64,000 nucleotides of DNA from Clostridia bacterium (GCA_026415435.1 JAOAHC010000037.1:1-64000), one strand, 5' to 3'; counted from the first letter of the stretch, positions 6,677 through 15,697 are shown. Translations and numbers: made by a program. Notes: generated from the letters alone by a model not told the origin.

Positions 6677-9298
6677 CTATGTTGAATTAAAAGTAAGTTT
6701 AGCTCTACCATGTCCGCTATTTCCTCCTACGCTTGTACTGCCACCGCTAACTCCACCTATATAACTTGAGCCGCCACCGCCGCCCATACCATAGCTTCTA
6801 GATCCACCGCCGCCGCCATACCAGCCGCCGCCGCCGCCACCGCCGCTTGCAGAAGAAGGAGTGATATAACCACCACCGCCACCGCCAGATCCAAAAGTAC
6901 CAGCGCTCGAATCATCCGTGTTATTTCCATATAAACCTCCGCCACTCTGTGTTCCACCGGCACCACCTCTGTATGTAGTATTATATGAATACCCATCTAT
7001 TCCATTAAGACCCCCGCCATTTCCACCATTTCCTTGTGGTGAATATTGACCAGATCTAGATCCACCGCCGCCTCCACCGCCAGCAACAATTATTCTAGAA
7101 TTTAGGTCGCCTGAATTTGTTCTTACATCTGTTGCTCCACCGCCGCCGCCGCCACTACTATAGTAACCTGATGCACGAGAAAGCACATTTTCATATCCGC
7201 CAGGCGCACCACCATTCCAGCCACCAAGTGCTGAACCAGTAGATTTATTATGATAGAATCCTGATTCACCTGCACCACCTACCATAACATATAAAACCTG
7301 GCCTTGTGTTACATTTATAGTTCCTCTAGCATAGCCACCTGCCCCAGGATATCCTCCACTATATGTTGAACTGTTACAATCTGCATTACCTCCACTAGCA
7401 CCCCATACTTCTATTGTAAGTGTTCCATTTCTAGGTGCAGTCCATGTTTGTGCTCCACCATTATAATTAAAATCTGTTACAGTATTAATTGGCTGTGATC
7501 TTATTATTGTATACATATCCGATGATGGACTTATATTTCCAACATTATCTATTGCTCGTATATAAAAGTTCCAGCTTCCATCCCAACTTATTACCCATGG
7601 ATTAGGACAATCCAACCAATTTGCATTGTCATGAGAATATTGATATTTTTGTATTCCACTTCCCACATCTGTTGAACTAAATGTTTGAGTTACATTTCCA
7701 GAGGTAGTTGTACCACTTACATATCCATTTAAATTAACTGTAGGTTTTGTAGGTGAAGTTTTATCTATGTTATTTACTGTTAATGTAGCTTGAGTTGTTT
7801 GATTTCCAGCTACATCAAAACCTCTACCATAAACAGTAGTGTTATTTGTAGTAACAGATATTGGACTCGTATATAAGCTCCAAGTAGTACCATTTGTGCT
7901 ATATTGCTTTGTCACAATTTCAGAAGGATACTGTATTGTTACGTTAACATTTAAATTTGTCCATGAAGTTGTACTTGCAACCATGGTAACATTTCCAAGT
8001 GTACTAGTAGTTGCACTAGCAGCACTTGACTCAGCAGTATTACCCGACTTATCAGATACTTTTGCTTTAATAGTGTATGTACCCGAAGTTAGACCGCTAA
8101 ATGTATAATTTTTATCACTTGTTGTTTGTGTCCATGTTACACCATTATCTTTTGAATATTGATAACTTAGATCATTTATACCACTCTCAGCATCAGTTGC
8201 TGATGCATTTACCGTTATACTTGATGTTGTTATATTTGATGCTGTAACTGTAATGTATGGAGATACTTTATCTATTTTTGTAATTGTTAATGAAGAAATT
8301 CCACTTTCGTTTCCAGCACTATCAATACTTTTTGCATATACTGTTGTATTATTTGTTGTTACCTGTATTGGATCAGTATATGTATTCCATGTTATTGAAT
8401 CAAAACTATATTGTTTAGAATTTGAATCATCTGAATATGTTATTGTTACTGTCACATCAGAATTTGTCCATTCTGTAGGACTAATTGACATATCAGGATT
8501 ATTTGGAGCTTCATTATCTAGAAAAAATCCTGTTAACGATGAAACACTTGATTCATTTGAACGCCCAGTTGAATTTTTTACTGCACCTGGTTTAATAACT
8601 AAATTATATTCCCCATCTATTAATGTATTTGTCTTAACTTCTATTTCTACTTCTCTTGATATATCACTACTTGTACCACTTGCAGTTCCTATTATTATTT
8701 CTGGCTGTGGATCAATTGGTGTTCCTGTACTTGACACAACTTCAACTTTGTTAGTTAAATCTATTGTTGTAATAGGGTTACTTGATAAGAATCTAACTGT
8801 ATATACAATATTCATTCCTTGCCTTACCACATTCTCAGCTGAACCTATTACCGTCACTGTAGGAGCATCTCCAGCTATAACCTCAACCCCATTTTTTGTT
8901 GCCCATTCCTGCATATCAGTATTTGCACCTTGATATACAAGATTACCAGATATTATTTTAAATTGTCCCTCATATTTTCTATTATTACTTAATCCCGGAA
9001 TTATATCTGTAATATTTTTGCTCACATTTACATTTCCATTATATGTTATACTTGTACTATCAGCTTGTAGTTTTGACATATCATAAGTACCAACGCTACT
9101 TATATATTCGCTTCCTTTATATGCTTCTAATTGCTCCCTAAATACTACTAAATCATTTAAAAAAGCAGCTTTATTTGCTGAATCAACCGGATTATTATTT
9201 GACATAGTAATAACAACGGCAACTGCTACTATAACAACTACTATTATAGTAATAACTAGAATTAATAACGACACACCTCTTTTTTTATTAAAATTCAT
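6677..9298 (-). CDS. Large prepilin-like secreted adhesin with Ig-like modules and an ALK-type glycine-rich C-terminus
   Basis: 873 residues. The N-terminus is prepilin-like: a short basic leader, then Gly-Val-Ser and a hydrophobic helix (KKRGVSLLILVITIIVVV), but it lacks the Glu at +5 usual in type IV pilins. Residues about 40-250 match the N-terminal region of the 42930 gene. The middle has four or five beta-sandwich modules of about 90 residues ending in motifs such as VYAKSIDSAGNES. From about residue 600, TLTIEVWGASGG, GGYARGTINVTQGQVLYVMV and IIVAGGGGGGG define a glycine-rich domain like that of ALK/LTK receptors. No LPXTG, SLH or C-terminal membrane segment is seen, so the N-terminal helix is the only anchor. 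It is a monocistronic unit. Binding partner unknown. Confidence 0.85.
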   Translation of the reverse strand: MNFNKKRGVSLLILVITIIVVVIVAVAVVITMSNNNPVDSANKAAFLNDLVVFREQLEAYKGSEYISSVGTYDMSKLQADSTSITYNGNVNVSKNITDIIPGLSNNRKYEGQFKIISGNLVYQGANTDMQEWATKNGVEVIAGDAPTVTVIGSAENVVRQGMNIVYTVRFLSSNPITTIDLTNKVEVVSSTGTPIDPQPEIIIGTASGTSSDISREVEIEVKTNTLIDGEYNLVIKPGAVKNSTGRSNESSVSSLTGFFLDNEAPNNPDMSISPTEWTNSDVTVTITYSDDSNSKQYSFDSITWNTYTDPIQVTTNNTTVYAKSIDSAGNESGISSLTITKIDKVSPYITVTASNITTSSITVNASATDAESGINDLSYQYSKDNGVTWTQTTSDKNYTFSGLTSGTYTIKAKVSDKSGNTAESSAASATTSTLGNVTMVASTTSWTNLNVNVTIQYPSEIVTKQYSTNGTTWSLYTSPISVTTNNTTVYGRGFDVAGNQTTQATLTVNNIDKTSPTKPTVNLNGYVSGTTTSGNVTQTFSSTDVGSGIQKYQYSHDNANWLDCPNPWVISWDGSWNFYIRAIDNVGNISPSSDMYTIIRSQPINTVTDFNYNGGAQTWTAPRNGTLTIEVWGASGGNADCNSSTYSGGYPGAGGYARGTINVTQGQVLYVMVGGAGESGFYHNKSTGSALGGWNGGAPGGYENVLSRASGYYSSGGGGGGATDVRTNSGDLNSRIIVAGGGGGGGSRSGQYSPQGNGGNGGGLNGIDGYSYNTTYRGGAGGTQSGGGLYGNNTDDSSAGTFGSGGGGGGYITPSSASGGGGGGGWYGGGGGSRSYGMGGGGGSSYIGGVSGGSTSVGGNSGHGRAKLTFNST
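6757..7180 (-). repeat. GC-rich polyglycine-coding tract
   Basis: Within the adhesin gene, runs of GGC codons (minus strand; CCGCCGCCG on the plus strand near 6778, 6808, 6829, 7063 and 7141) stand out from the AT-rich surroundings. The tract encodes the polyglycine blocks. Trinucleotide runs of this kind can change length by in-frame slippage. Confidence 0.8.
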
Positions 9299-9662
9299 AT
9301 ATTTACACCTCTTAAATTTTACATCAGTTTATTATTCTATTCAATACAATACATATTTTTAAAAATATAATAAAATTATATCCTTTATCAATGCCTATCT
9401 ATTCAATTTTTTCCTCCTTTGTTGTTATATTTAATATTTAAGCTAAAAACGCAAATATATTGATACATTAAATTATCCTATTCAACATATTTGCATTAAT
9501 TAAATATAGTTGTACATTATACAGATAATTATACTATATCTGTTTATTTTGTCAATAGAATAAAATAAGATTTATTTTTTTTTATAATTATGACTATAAT
9601 TAATATTTCAATAAAGACAAAAAACGTGATTGAAAATTAGCATTATAATTAAAGGTTTAATA
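9299..9662. other. AT-rich intergenic region, no gene seen
   Basis: About 360 bp between the adhesin start and the tRNA-Gly promoter. It must hold the adhesin promoter on the minus strand. It contains related AT-rich words (CGCAAATATATTGATA near 9450 and CAACATATTTGCATT near 9483 in inverted orientation), but I see no convincing gene or RNA. Confidence 0.5.
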
Positions 9663-9690
9663 TTGTAATTTATAAATTTTATGATATAAT
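9663..9690 (+). promoter_or_regulatory. Promoter of the second tRNA-Gly
   Basis: TTGTAA at 9663-9668, a 16-bp spacer, an extended TG at 9682-9683, and TATAAT at 9685-9690, ending 11 bp before the tRNA. Confidence 0.8.
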
Positions 9691-9701
9691 ATAATTATTA
9701 A

Positions 9702-9775
9702 GCGGGTTTAGTATAGTGGTAGTATAAAAGGCTTCCGATCTTTTGGCGTGAGTTCAATTCTCACAACCCGCTCCA
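9702..9775 (+). tRNA. tRNA-Gly (anticodon TCC), diverged second copy
   Basis: 74 bases including CCA. The acceptor GCGGGTT pairs fully with AACCCGC and the discriminator is T. The D stem GTAT/GTAT needs two G-U pairs, the D loop is AGTGGTA, and the anticodon stem AAAGG/TCTTT is weak with one G-U. The loop CTTCCGA reads TCC with G at position 37. The T arm is regular. It has its own promoter and terminator, so it looks functional but clearly differs from the standard tRNA-Gly(TCC) at 4791. Confidence 0.9.
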
Positions 9776-9796
9776 AAAAAATTGGCTATATAATTA

Positions 9797-9839
9797 ATGT
9801 TGGAGTGAGAAGTAAAATTCTCTTTCAACATATTTTTTA
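9797..9839 (+). terminator. Terminator after the second tRNA-Gly
   Basis: ATGTTGGAGTGAGAA / TTCTCTTTCAACAT imperfect stem, then a T-rich tract. Confidence 0.75.
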
Positions 9840-9852
9840 TATAAATTTGTAA

Positions 9853-9882
9853 ATAAAAAGGTAAGCATTTCTACTTACCTTG
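9853..9882 (-). terminator. Terminator of the DUF2344 gene
   Basis: AAGGTAAG / CTTACCTT stem, followed on the minus strand by TTTTTATTT. It lies about 80 bp beyond the stop codon at 9961. Confidence 0.65.
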
Positions 9883-9960
9883 ATCTATATTCATTTTCTT
9901 TTTCCTTTCATATTCAACTACTCCTATATTTCGTACACGTGTATAATTAAAGGTAAATTT

Positions 9961-10644
9961 TTATTTATATAATATTTTTAATCTTTTTATATTACATTTC
10001 ATATTTTGATCAATATATTCATTATATCCTTTAACAATATATTCTGGCTTTAATGCGTACTTTATTCCATCATCAACTGAAACTTGTAGATTTCCATCAA
10101 TTAAGAAATTATACCCAAGTATTTGTTTTTTTATATCTATTCTTTCCATTCTACTTTCTGATTTTTTTACTACCAGAATGTTTTCTTGTTCCATATATTC
10201 TTTCATTTTACATATGTACCAGTTTTTTATTTCATCTATTTGACTTTTGTTTTTGTTAATAAATTTTGATTCATCATATACAATCTGTATTTCATATATT
10301 GATGCATACACACGTGAACGTATACTTTCTTCTTCAGCATCTACGTATTCGGCAGCAAGTATTGTTATACCACTAGGAAGTACATTATTCATTTCTTTTA
10401 TAAAGAAGGCTATTGGCACTCTTTCAGTAAGTGGTATCTCGAGTATTTCACCTGTACTTTCCATTCCTACTGGAAGTGAACATGCAAACACCAGTTGAGG
10501 TTTTAGGGAATTTTCACTTAAATTTTTAGTTTTTATCCATTCTTTTAATTCTTTTAATGCTTTTTCAAATATTCTAACCAAATCAATTTGAGTTAGATAC
10601 ACTGCTTCTTTAGATATGCTATATATAAATCTTATTTTTTCCAT
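9961..10644 (-). CDS. DUF2344 / TIGR03936 'radical SAM-linked' protein, stand-alone
   Basis: 227 residues with AAAGGAGAAAATATTAATG at the start. The N-terminal half matches the family pattern: IRFIYSISKEAVYLTQIDLV, RIFEKALKELKEW, LVFACSLPVGMESTGEILEI and VLPSGITILAAEYV. Family members are usually fused to, or next to, a B12-binding radical SAM protein (TIGR03960), often near ribonuclease G. No such partner lies in this window, and the usual His of the HLD motif is Gln here (TQIDL). The biochemical role of the family is not settled. Confidence 0.85.
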   Translation of the reverse strand: MEKIRFIYSISKEAVYLTQIDLVRIFEKALKELKEWIKTKNLSENSLKPQLVFACSLPVGMESTGEILEIPLTERVPIAFFIKEMNNVLPSGITILAAEYVDAEEESIRSRVYASIYEIQIVYDESKFINKNKSQIDEIKNWYICKMKEYMEQENILVVKKSESRMERIDIKKQILGYNFLIDGNLQVSVDDGIKYALKPEYIVKGYNEYIDQNMKCNIKRLKILYK

Positions 10645-10780
10645 TAATATTTTCTCCTTTAAAAGCTATATTTCAATAGTATTCTATGTGTTTATCTGTC
10701 ATTTTCACCTATTATATCATATATTTTTATTTTTTAAAAGAATATGAAAGAGATTTCTAACAAACTTTTAGCAATATAAA

Positions 10781-10817
10781 TAAGAAGTAAAGAACTTAAC
10801 GCTTTTACTTCTTATAC
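10781..10817. terminator. Terminator of the DUF4349 gene
   Basis: ATAAGAAGTAAA / TTTACTTCTTAT stem at 10780-10815. The T tract on the minus strand is weak (TTATTTATA). Confidence 0.6.
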
Positions 10818-10830
10818 TTTTAATTACAAA

Positions 10831-11754
10831 TTATTTTTTCTTTTTAGATAATTTAATTATGCAATATATTATTAATACAATTATTAAAAATAATATTAGA
10901 TAAGGTATTGTATATACTATAAACATAACTATAGCTATACCCATTTCCTTCATTTGTGATAATGAAGATTGAAAAGCATCCTTCATTCTATTAAACATGT
11001 TTTTTTCTTTTATTTCAACACTTTGTACTTCAGTTAATCTTAATGTAATAGTTGAATATTCTATTTGGTTATCATAAGAATTCTTTTGTCTTTGTAAATA
11101 TTCTCTTTGTTGTATTACATTTTGAATTTGATTACTAATTTCAAGTAAATCTTTAGCTGTAGTCGCTTTTTTTAATAAGTCATTTAATTGCGCTTCTTGA
11201 AGTGTGTATGATTGTATTTTTGCCTCTATGTCCGAATAAGTAGATGATATATCTTGTGCTTCTTCATAATATGAAATAACATTAGCAGTTTTTTTAAGTT
11301 CTGTATTAAGATTATCAAAATTATCTTTTGGAACTTTTATAATCATATCAATACTTCTATACTTTTTATCTGATGTTTCCACTATTTCATAAGTATTACC
11401 TTGGTTTTCTTGTATCCTTACAATCATAGCACTTGAGTTTTTAATCAAATTATTAATATTCTTTAAACTAGTAACATAATTATCCGTTTGCATCGTTACA
11501 TTTGATTTTTTAATGATTTTAGTTGGATCTTGCTTATCGTAACTTTCTTGACTAACAATACCTGTATCATACGGAGGTACTATTGAATCTGATTTAGATG
11601 TGCTAGGAGTTTGACCTTTACCCGCACTGTTTGTCGAACCATTTGCTATACCTAGATTTCTTCCACCCTTGTTATAGTTTGCATATATTGTGGCTGATAC
11701 TATAAAAATAACTATTGCTGTAATAATTAAGATGCCTTTTAACTTTTTTGACAT
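10831..11754 (-). CDS. DUF4349 membrane protein
   Basis: 307 residues from the ATG at 11754 (AAAGG eleven bases upstream; a GTG three codons earlier is too close). An N-terminal membrane segment (GILIITAIVIFIVSATIYA) is followed by a Ser/Gly-rich linker. The DUF4349 region runs from SNVTMQTDNYVTSL through IIKVPKDNFDNL, then a long coiled coil (IEAKIQSYTLQEAQLNDLL to NQIEYSTITLRL). A second membrane segment near residues 275-300 is followed by a basic tail. Function of the family is unknown. It probably forms an extracytoplasmic coiled-coil structure between two membrane anchors. Confidence 0.85.
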   Translation of the reverse strand: MSKKLKGILIITAIVIFIVSATIYANYNKGGRNLGIANGSTNSAGKGQTPSTSKSDSIVPPYDTGIVSQESYDKQDPTKIIKKSNVTMQTDNYVTSLKNINNLIKNSSAMIVRIQENQGNTYEIVETSDKKYRSIDMIIKVPKDNFDNLNTELKKTANVISYYEEAQDISSTYSDIEAKIQSYTLQEAQLNDLLKKATTAKDLLEISNQIQNVIQQREYLQRQKNSYDNQIEYSTITLRLTEVQSVEIKEKNMFNRMKDAFQSSLSQMKEMGIAIVMFIVYTIPYLILFLIIVLIIYCIIKLSKKKK

Positions 11755-11863
11755 AATAAACACTACCTTTCTTCTTATATTTTTATTATACTTTATTATC
11801 TAAATTTATTCAATAGGAAAATCAATGTTTATTACTTAAATTTAAACAAACCTTATTTCATAG

Positions 11864-13072
11864 CTATCTATTAACTTTAAACATATTAATATCCTTAGTA
11901 TAGTAACCATCTACAGCATCTTTTAAAATTTTAGCTCCTAGAACTGAATATAGCACTCCATTTGATCCAAAACTTAAATTGCAAAAGCAGTTTGGCATAT
12001 CATCTAACTCATCTATTATAGGTAATGTATCTTTAGTATATCCAAAAGTTCCATTATATGCATATTCTATTGGCACCTCATTTAAATTATAAAATGTCTT
12101 TTGCATTGAAACATATAACTTTTTGTATTTTGAATTCGCTAAATTTTCTAAATATTTTTCATTAGTAAACTTTTCTGTAAGTTTTACATCTTCCCCACCA
12201 TATACTATTCTCCCATCTTCTGTGAAGCGTATATAATTATGTGGATCCAATGTGTTTTTTGCAGTAAAATTTATATCAATTTCTTTTAATTCAGGTACCT
12301 GTTTACTAACTAATGTAAATGTTTTATACAATTCTACAGGAACATTTTTTAAATGCTTAAGTGTTTCAAATCCAGATGTAAATATCATCTTATCTGAATG
12401 TATTCTAAAATTATTATTTGTCCTACACTCCACATAATCAAATTTTGCTTTAATATTATCTACTCTCGTATTTTCATATATTCTTACATTATCAAGTTTT
12501 GATAAATATATAAATATTTCTTGTGTAAGTTTATACGTATTTATTGTTGCACTTGATCCTTTTGTAAGTATTCCAGTGTTTATATCTATTATTTTATGTC
12601 CATCTAAAAATTTCATATCAAAACCAAGTTCTTTTCTTAACTCATATTCCTTTAACATATTAGATTTTTGAATAAATTTATTAGAAAAATATATGGTATC
12701 TTTTCTTTTAAATTCCAGCTTAGAATCAATTTCTTCCATTATTTTTTGAATATCCTCTAATGCCTCGTAACACAACTTATATATTCTTTTTGCATAATTT
12801 GCACCTATAAGCTTTTCAAGCTTATTTAATTCAATATCTACTTGATATTCTAATATACCTGTATTAGCACTAGTACTACCATATCCTACTATATTTTTTT
12901 CTACTACTACAATATCAAAGCCTTCTTTTGCTAAAAAAAATGCAGTAATTGCACCAGTTATTCCTCCTCCAATTATTAATATTTCACAATTAATATCATG
13001 GCTTAAATATGGATAGGTATTTTTAATTTTTTCATTTTTTTGAAAATACAAATTACCATCTGTAAGTTGCAT
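11864..13072 (-). CDS. FAD-dependent oxidoreductase (DadA/glycine oxidase family)
   Basis: 402 residues. The Rossmann dinucleotide motif is CEILIIGGGITGAITAFFLA at about residues 28-47, followed by the FAD ribose-binding acid in IVVVEKN. A substrate domain of the DAO type follows, and the C-terminal FAD contact is NLSFGSNGVLYSVLGAKIL. Members oxidise amino or imino substrates; the substrate cannot be read from sequence. AAAGAGGTGG precedes the ATG. It stands alone upstream of the DUF4349 gene, with about 100 bp between them. Confidence 0.85.
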   Translation of the reverse strand: MQLTDGNLYFQKNEKIKNTYPYLSHDINCEILIIGGGITGAITAFFLAKEGFDIVVVEKNIVGYGSTSANTGILEYQVDIELNKLEKLIGANYAKRIYKLCYEALEDIQKIMEEIDSKLEFKRKDTIYFSNKFIQKSNMLKEYELRKELGFDMKFLDGHKIIDINTGILTKGSSATINTYKLTQEIFIYLSKLDNVRIYENTRVDNIKAKFDYVECRTNNNFRIHSDKMIFTSGFETLKHLKNVPVELYKTFTLVSKQVPELKEIDINFTAKNTLDPHNYIRFTEDGRIVYGGEDVKLTEKFTNEKYLENLANSKYKKLYVSMQKTFYNLNEVPIEYAYNGTFGYTKDTLPIIDELDDMPNCFCNLSFGSNGVLYSVLGAKILKDAVDGYYTKDINMFKVNR

Positions 13073-13196
13073 GTTTTACCACCTCTTTTATTATTTTTGG
13101 CAATATTTGAAATAATATACAGTATATATTTTTAAATTTGTTACAAATAATTATATATTTAAAAATTTTGCACAATATATTTGTGAGGTGATTTTT

Positions 13197-14168
13197 ATGA
13201 CACATATTAGAAAGAAAATATCTACTATCTTATTTATATTAGCTTTAATATTATTCTTTCTTTCAAATTCAAATGCAGTTGTAACTAAAAACTATAAGCC
13301 AAAATATGGTGTTTTAACTGATAAAGTAAATTTCAGAACTAAGCCTGATTCATCAAGTTCGTCTATAATAAAAACTCTTGCCAAAGGAACTTCTATTAAA
13401 ATGGTTGCAGAGGTTTCAAATTTTTATATTGTACAATTAGGAAATAACGAAATTGGTTATATTTCTAAAAGCTATGTAAATGAAACTTCGACACCACCTT
13501 CAGGTGCTAAGACATACACTAGTATTTCTCCATTTTATGCAACTGCAGATAGTGGTATAAATGTGAGAGGTGGTCCTTCAACCAGTTATAGAATAGTGGT
13601 TTCTCTTACTAAAGGCTCAAAGGTTCAAGTTGTAGGATCAATTGATAATTTTTATTTAATCGTAACTGGCTCTAATTATGTAGGTATGGTACGTAATGAT
13701 CTTATATCAAAAGTTTCAACTTCAACTCCAACAACTACTCCTTCAACTCCTACCTCTCCTTCAAAACCCGCTACAACTACTTTAGGTGATGCAAATGAAC
13801 AACTAGTTTTAAGGCTTATTAATGAGGCAAGAGCAAAAGAAGGTTTACCAGCTCTAATTATGGATTCAAAACTTCTTTATCTATCAAGACTCAAAGCTCA
13901 AGATATGGTAGCAAAAAACTATTTTTCTCATACTTCTCCTACATATGGAGATCCATTTACTATGATGAAAAATAATGGTGTAACTTATAAAACAGCAGGA
14001 GAAAACATAGCAGGTAACCCAAGTATTTCCGGAGCCGTAGAAGCTTGGATGAATTCACCCGGACATAGAAAAAATATTCTTTCAACTTCTTACAACTATA
14101 TTGGTGTAGGAGTTGTAAAAAGTAGTGTATATGGATATGTTTTTGTTACTATGTTTATAGGAAAATAA
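13197..14168 (+). CDS. Secreted SH3 - SH3 - CAP (SCP/PR1, YkwD-like) protein
   Basis: 323 residues from the ATG at 13197 (GAGGTG at 13184-13189; the GTG at 13188 overlaps that site). The signal peptide is KISTILFILALILFFLSNSNA. Two bacterial SH3 domains follow (VLTDKVNFRTKPDSSSSSII; DSGINVRGGPSTSYRIVVSL), then a Thr/Pro/Ser linker. The CAP domain runs from about residue 195 to the end: LVLRLINEARAKEGLPAL, SRLKAQDMVAKNYFSHTSP, AGENIAG, AWMNSPGHRKNIL, with the conserved His and Glu of the CAP cavity. It probably binds cell wall through SH3 and acts outside the cell. No partner gene is adjacent. Confidence 0.92.
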   Translation: MTHIRKKISTILFILALILFFLSNSNAVVTKNYKPKYGVLTDKVNFRTKPDSSSSSIIKTLAKGTSIKMVAEVSNFYIVQLGNNEIGYISKSYVNETSTPPSGAKTYTSISPFYATADSGINVRGGPSTSYRIVVSLTKGSKVQVVGSIDNFYLIVTGSNYVGMVRNDLISKVSTSTPTTTPSTPTSPSKPATTTLGDANEQLVLRLINEARAKEGLPALIMDSKLLYLSRLKAQDMVAKNYFSHTSPTYGDPFTMMKNNGVTYKTAGENIAGNPSISGAVEAWMNSPGHRKNILSTSYNYIGVGVVKSSVYGYVFVTMFIGK

Positions 14169-14188
14169 CAACTCTCAACTATATAAAG

Positions 14189-14228
14189 AACAACCCTATT
14201 ATTAAAAATAATAAGGTTGTTTTTTTTA
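14189..14228. terminator. Bidirectional terminator, CAP gene and patatin gene
   Basis: ACAACCCTATTATT / AATAATAAGGTTGT stem with one mismatch, then eight T on the plus strand. Confidence 0.8.
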
Positions 14229-15119
14229 CCAATTACTAATCATTTTTTTTATTTCGTCTATGTTCTTCTTAGTCTCATTATATCCCTGTGTAGCAGAATA
14301 ATCACATTTATTACATTCTAGTAACATCATATTTTTTATTTTAGGTCTTATTATGTAGTCAGCAGATTCAAGTTCTGATCTATTAATTTCATGCCCCATT
14401 ATATCAAAAGTTTTCATTGCAACATCAATTATATTACAGTGGACTGTAGTATCTTTTTTTATTCCATCAAAACTTACAGCTATTACCTTCTCTGCACCCA
14501 TTTTTTTTAATATATTAACTGGTGTATTTACTCTCACACCACCATCAATTAAAATTCTATTATCTAGTATCTTAGGTTCAAAAACAGTAGGAAAACTAGA
14601 ACTTGCCCTAACAATACTTGCGATATCCCCTTTATACATATATGATGGAATATCATCATATAAACTATTTAAATAGTTCAAAGATACTCTTTCTTTTATT
14701 TCTTTATTCAAATAATATACAACTTCTCCAGTATTCAAATCAACCGTTGGTATAGCAATTGGCATTTTTATATCCTTTATATCTATAACAGATCTTTGTT
14801 TACAAAAATTACAAATTGTATTTTCTAAATTATTCCCTCTTGCGAGACCTTTAATCTTGAGTCTACCTGTAAATACCATTCCTATTATTTTAAATGGTAA
14901 AAACCTATCATAATCTGACATGTTTTTACAGTAACAATTAAACATATGTAAAATATCATACGGACTATACCCACAAGCATACATTGCCGCTACAATGCTA
15001 CCACTACTCGCTCCCGATATATAGTCAATTTTTATTCCTTCTTCTTTGAGCGCCTGTAGCACACCTATATGTGCTCCTCCTTTAGCACCACCTCCGCTTA
15101 GCGCAAGTCCTAAAGACAT
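14226..15119 (-). CDS. Patatin-like phospholipase (RssA/YchK type)
   Basis: 297 residues from the ATG at 15119, with AGGAGGTG upstream. All patatin hydrolase elements are visible: the oxyanion loop LALSGGGAKGGAHIGVL at the N-terminus, the nucleophile elbow GASSGS, and the Asp dyad in RILIDGGVRVNTPV. It should hydrolyse acyl esters of lipids; the physiological substrate is unknown. There is no signal peptide, so it is cytoplasmic or peripheral. The C-terminus (ADYIIRPKIKNM) is typical of the group. It lies about 85 bp downstream of ruvC in the same direction. Confidence 0.93.
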   Translation of the reverse strand: MSLGLALSGGGAKGGAHIGVLQALKEEGIKIDYISGASSGSIVAAMYACGYSPYDILHMFNCYCKNMSDYDRFLPFKIIGMVFTGRLKIKGLARGNNLENTICNFCKQRSVIDIKDIKMPIAIPTVDLNTGEVVYYLNKEIKERVSLNYLNSLYDDIPSYMYKGDIASIVRASSSFPTVFEPKILDNRILIDGGVRVNTPVNILKKMGAEKVIAVSFDGIKKDTTVHCNIIDVAMKTFDIMGHEINRSELESADYIIRPKIKNMMLLECNKCDYSATQGYNETKKNIDEIKKMISNW

Positions 15120-15205
15120 AAAAAAATACACCTCCTATAAAAATAACAAAAGATTTATATGGTGTATTATATTCTTGTACATATACAGTTGTTACATTTT
15201 CAAAC

Positions 15206-15697
15206 TTATTTTAACTTTATACTATTAAACTTACAACTATGAGTATGACATACTGCAATAGCAAGTGCATCAGTTGTATCATCTAGTTTAGGCATTTTTT
15301 CTAGGTTTAAAAAAGTCTTTATCATTGTTTTCATTTGAAGTTTATCTGCTCTACCATATCCAACTAAAGCTTGTTTTACTTGAAGCGGAGTATATTCATA
15401 TATTAATACAGAATTTTTTTCTAATATGCTTAGTATAACTCCCCTTGCTTGAGCAACATTTATTGCAGTTTTAGTATTAGTATTAAAAAACAGTTCTTCT
15501 ATTGCTGCTGCATTTATTTTATATCTTTTTATTATCTCTTCTAAGTCTTCTGCTATTTTATGTAGTCTCTTAGAAAAACTATCTTTTGAATCTGTAGTTA
15601 TACTACCATATTCTAAAACTCTATATTTATTTTTATTATAATCTACTATCCCATACCCTACTATTGCATATCCGGGATCTATACCAAGTACTATCAT
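15206..15697 (-). CDS. ruvC: Crossover junction endodeoxyribonuclease RuvC
   Basis: 163 residues, normal for RuvC, which resolves Holliday junctions. The RNase H-like acidic residues are present: Asp in MIVLGIDPGYAIVGYG, Glu in AAAIEELFFNTNTKTA, and the acidic pair in KLDDTTDALAIAVCH. Other signatures are ARGVILS and PLQVKQALVGYGRADK. AAGAGGTAAAAATATG marks the start. ruvA and ruvB are not in this window, so it is separated from its usual partners. Confidence 0.96.
   Translation of the reverse strand: MIVLGIDPGYAIVGYGIVDYNKNKYRVLEYGSITTDSKDSFSKRLHKIAEDLEEIIKRYKINAAAIEELFFNTNTKTAINVAQARGVILSILEKNSVLIYEYTPLQVKQALVGYGRADKLQMKTMIKTFLNLEKMPKLDDTTDALAIAVCHTHSCKFNSIKLK

Noticed and set aside
8253-8933. 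226-codon open frame on the plus strand inside the adhesin gene
   Set aside because: It mirrors the Ser/Thr-rich coding strand, has no ribosome binding site, and the minus-strand frame is clearly the gene.
9880-9960. Seven-codon ORF (MNIDQGK) upstream of the 9861 hairpin
   Set aside because: Too short and next to a plain terminator; no sign of an attenuator peptide linked to a downstream gene.
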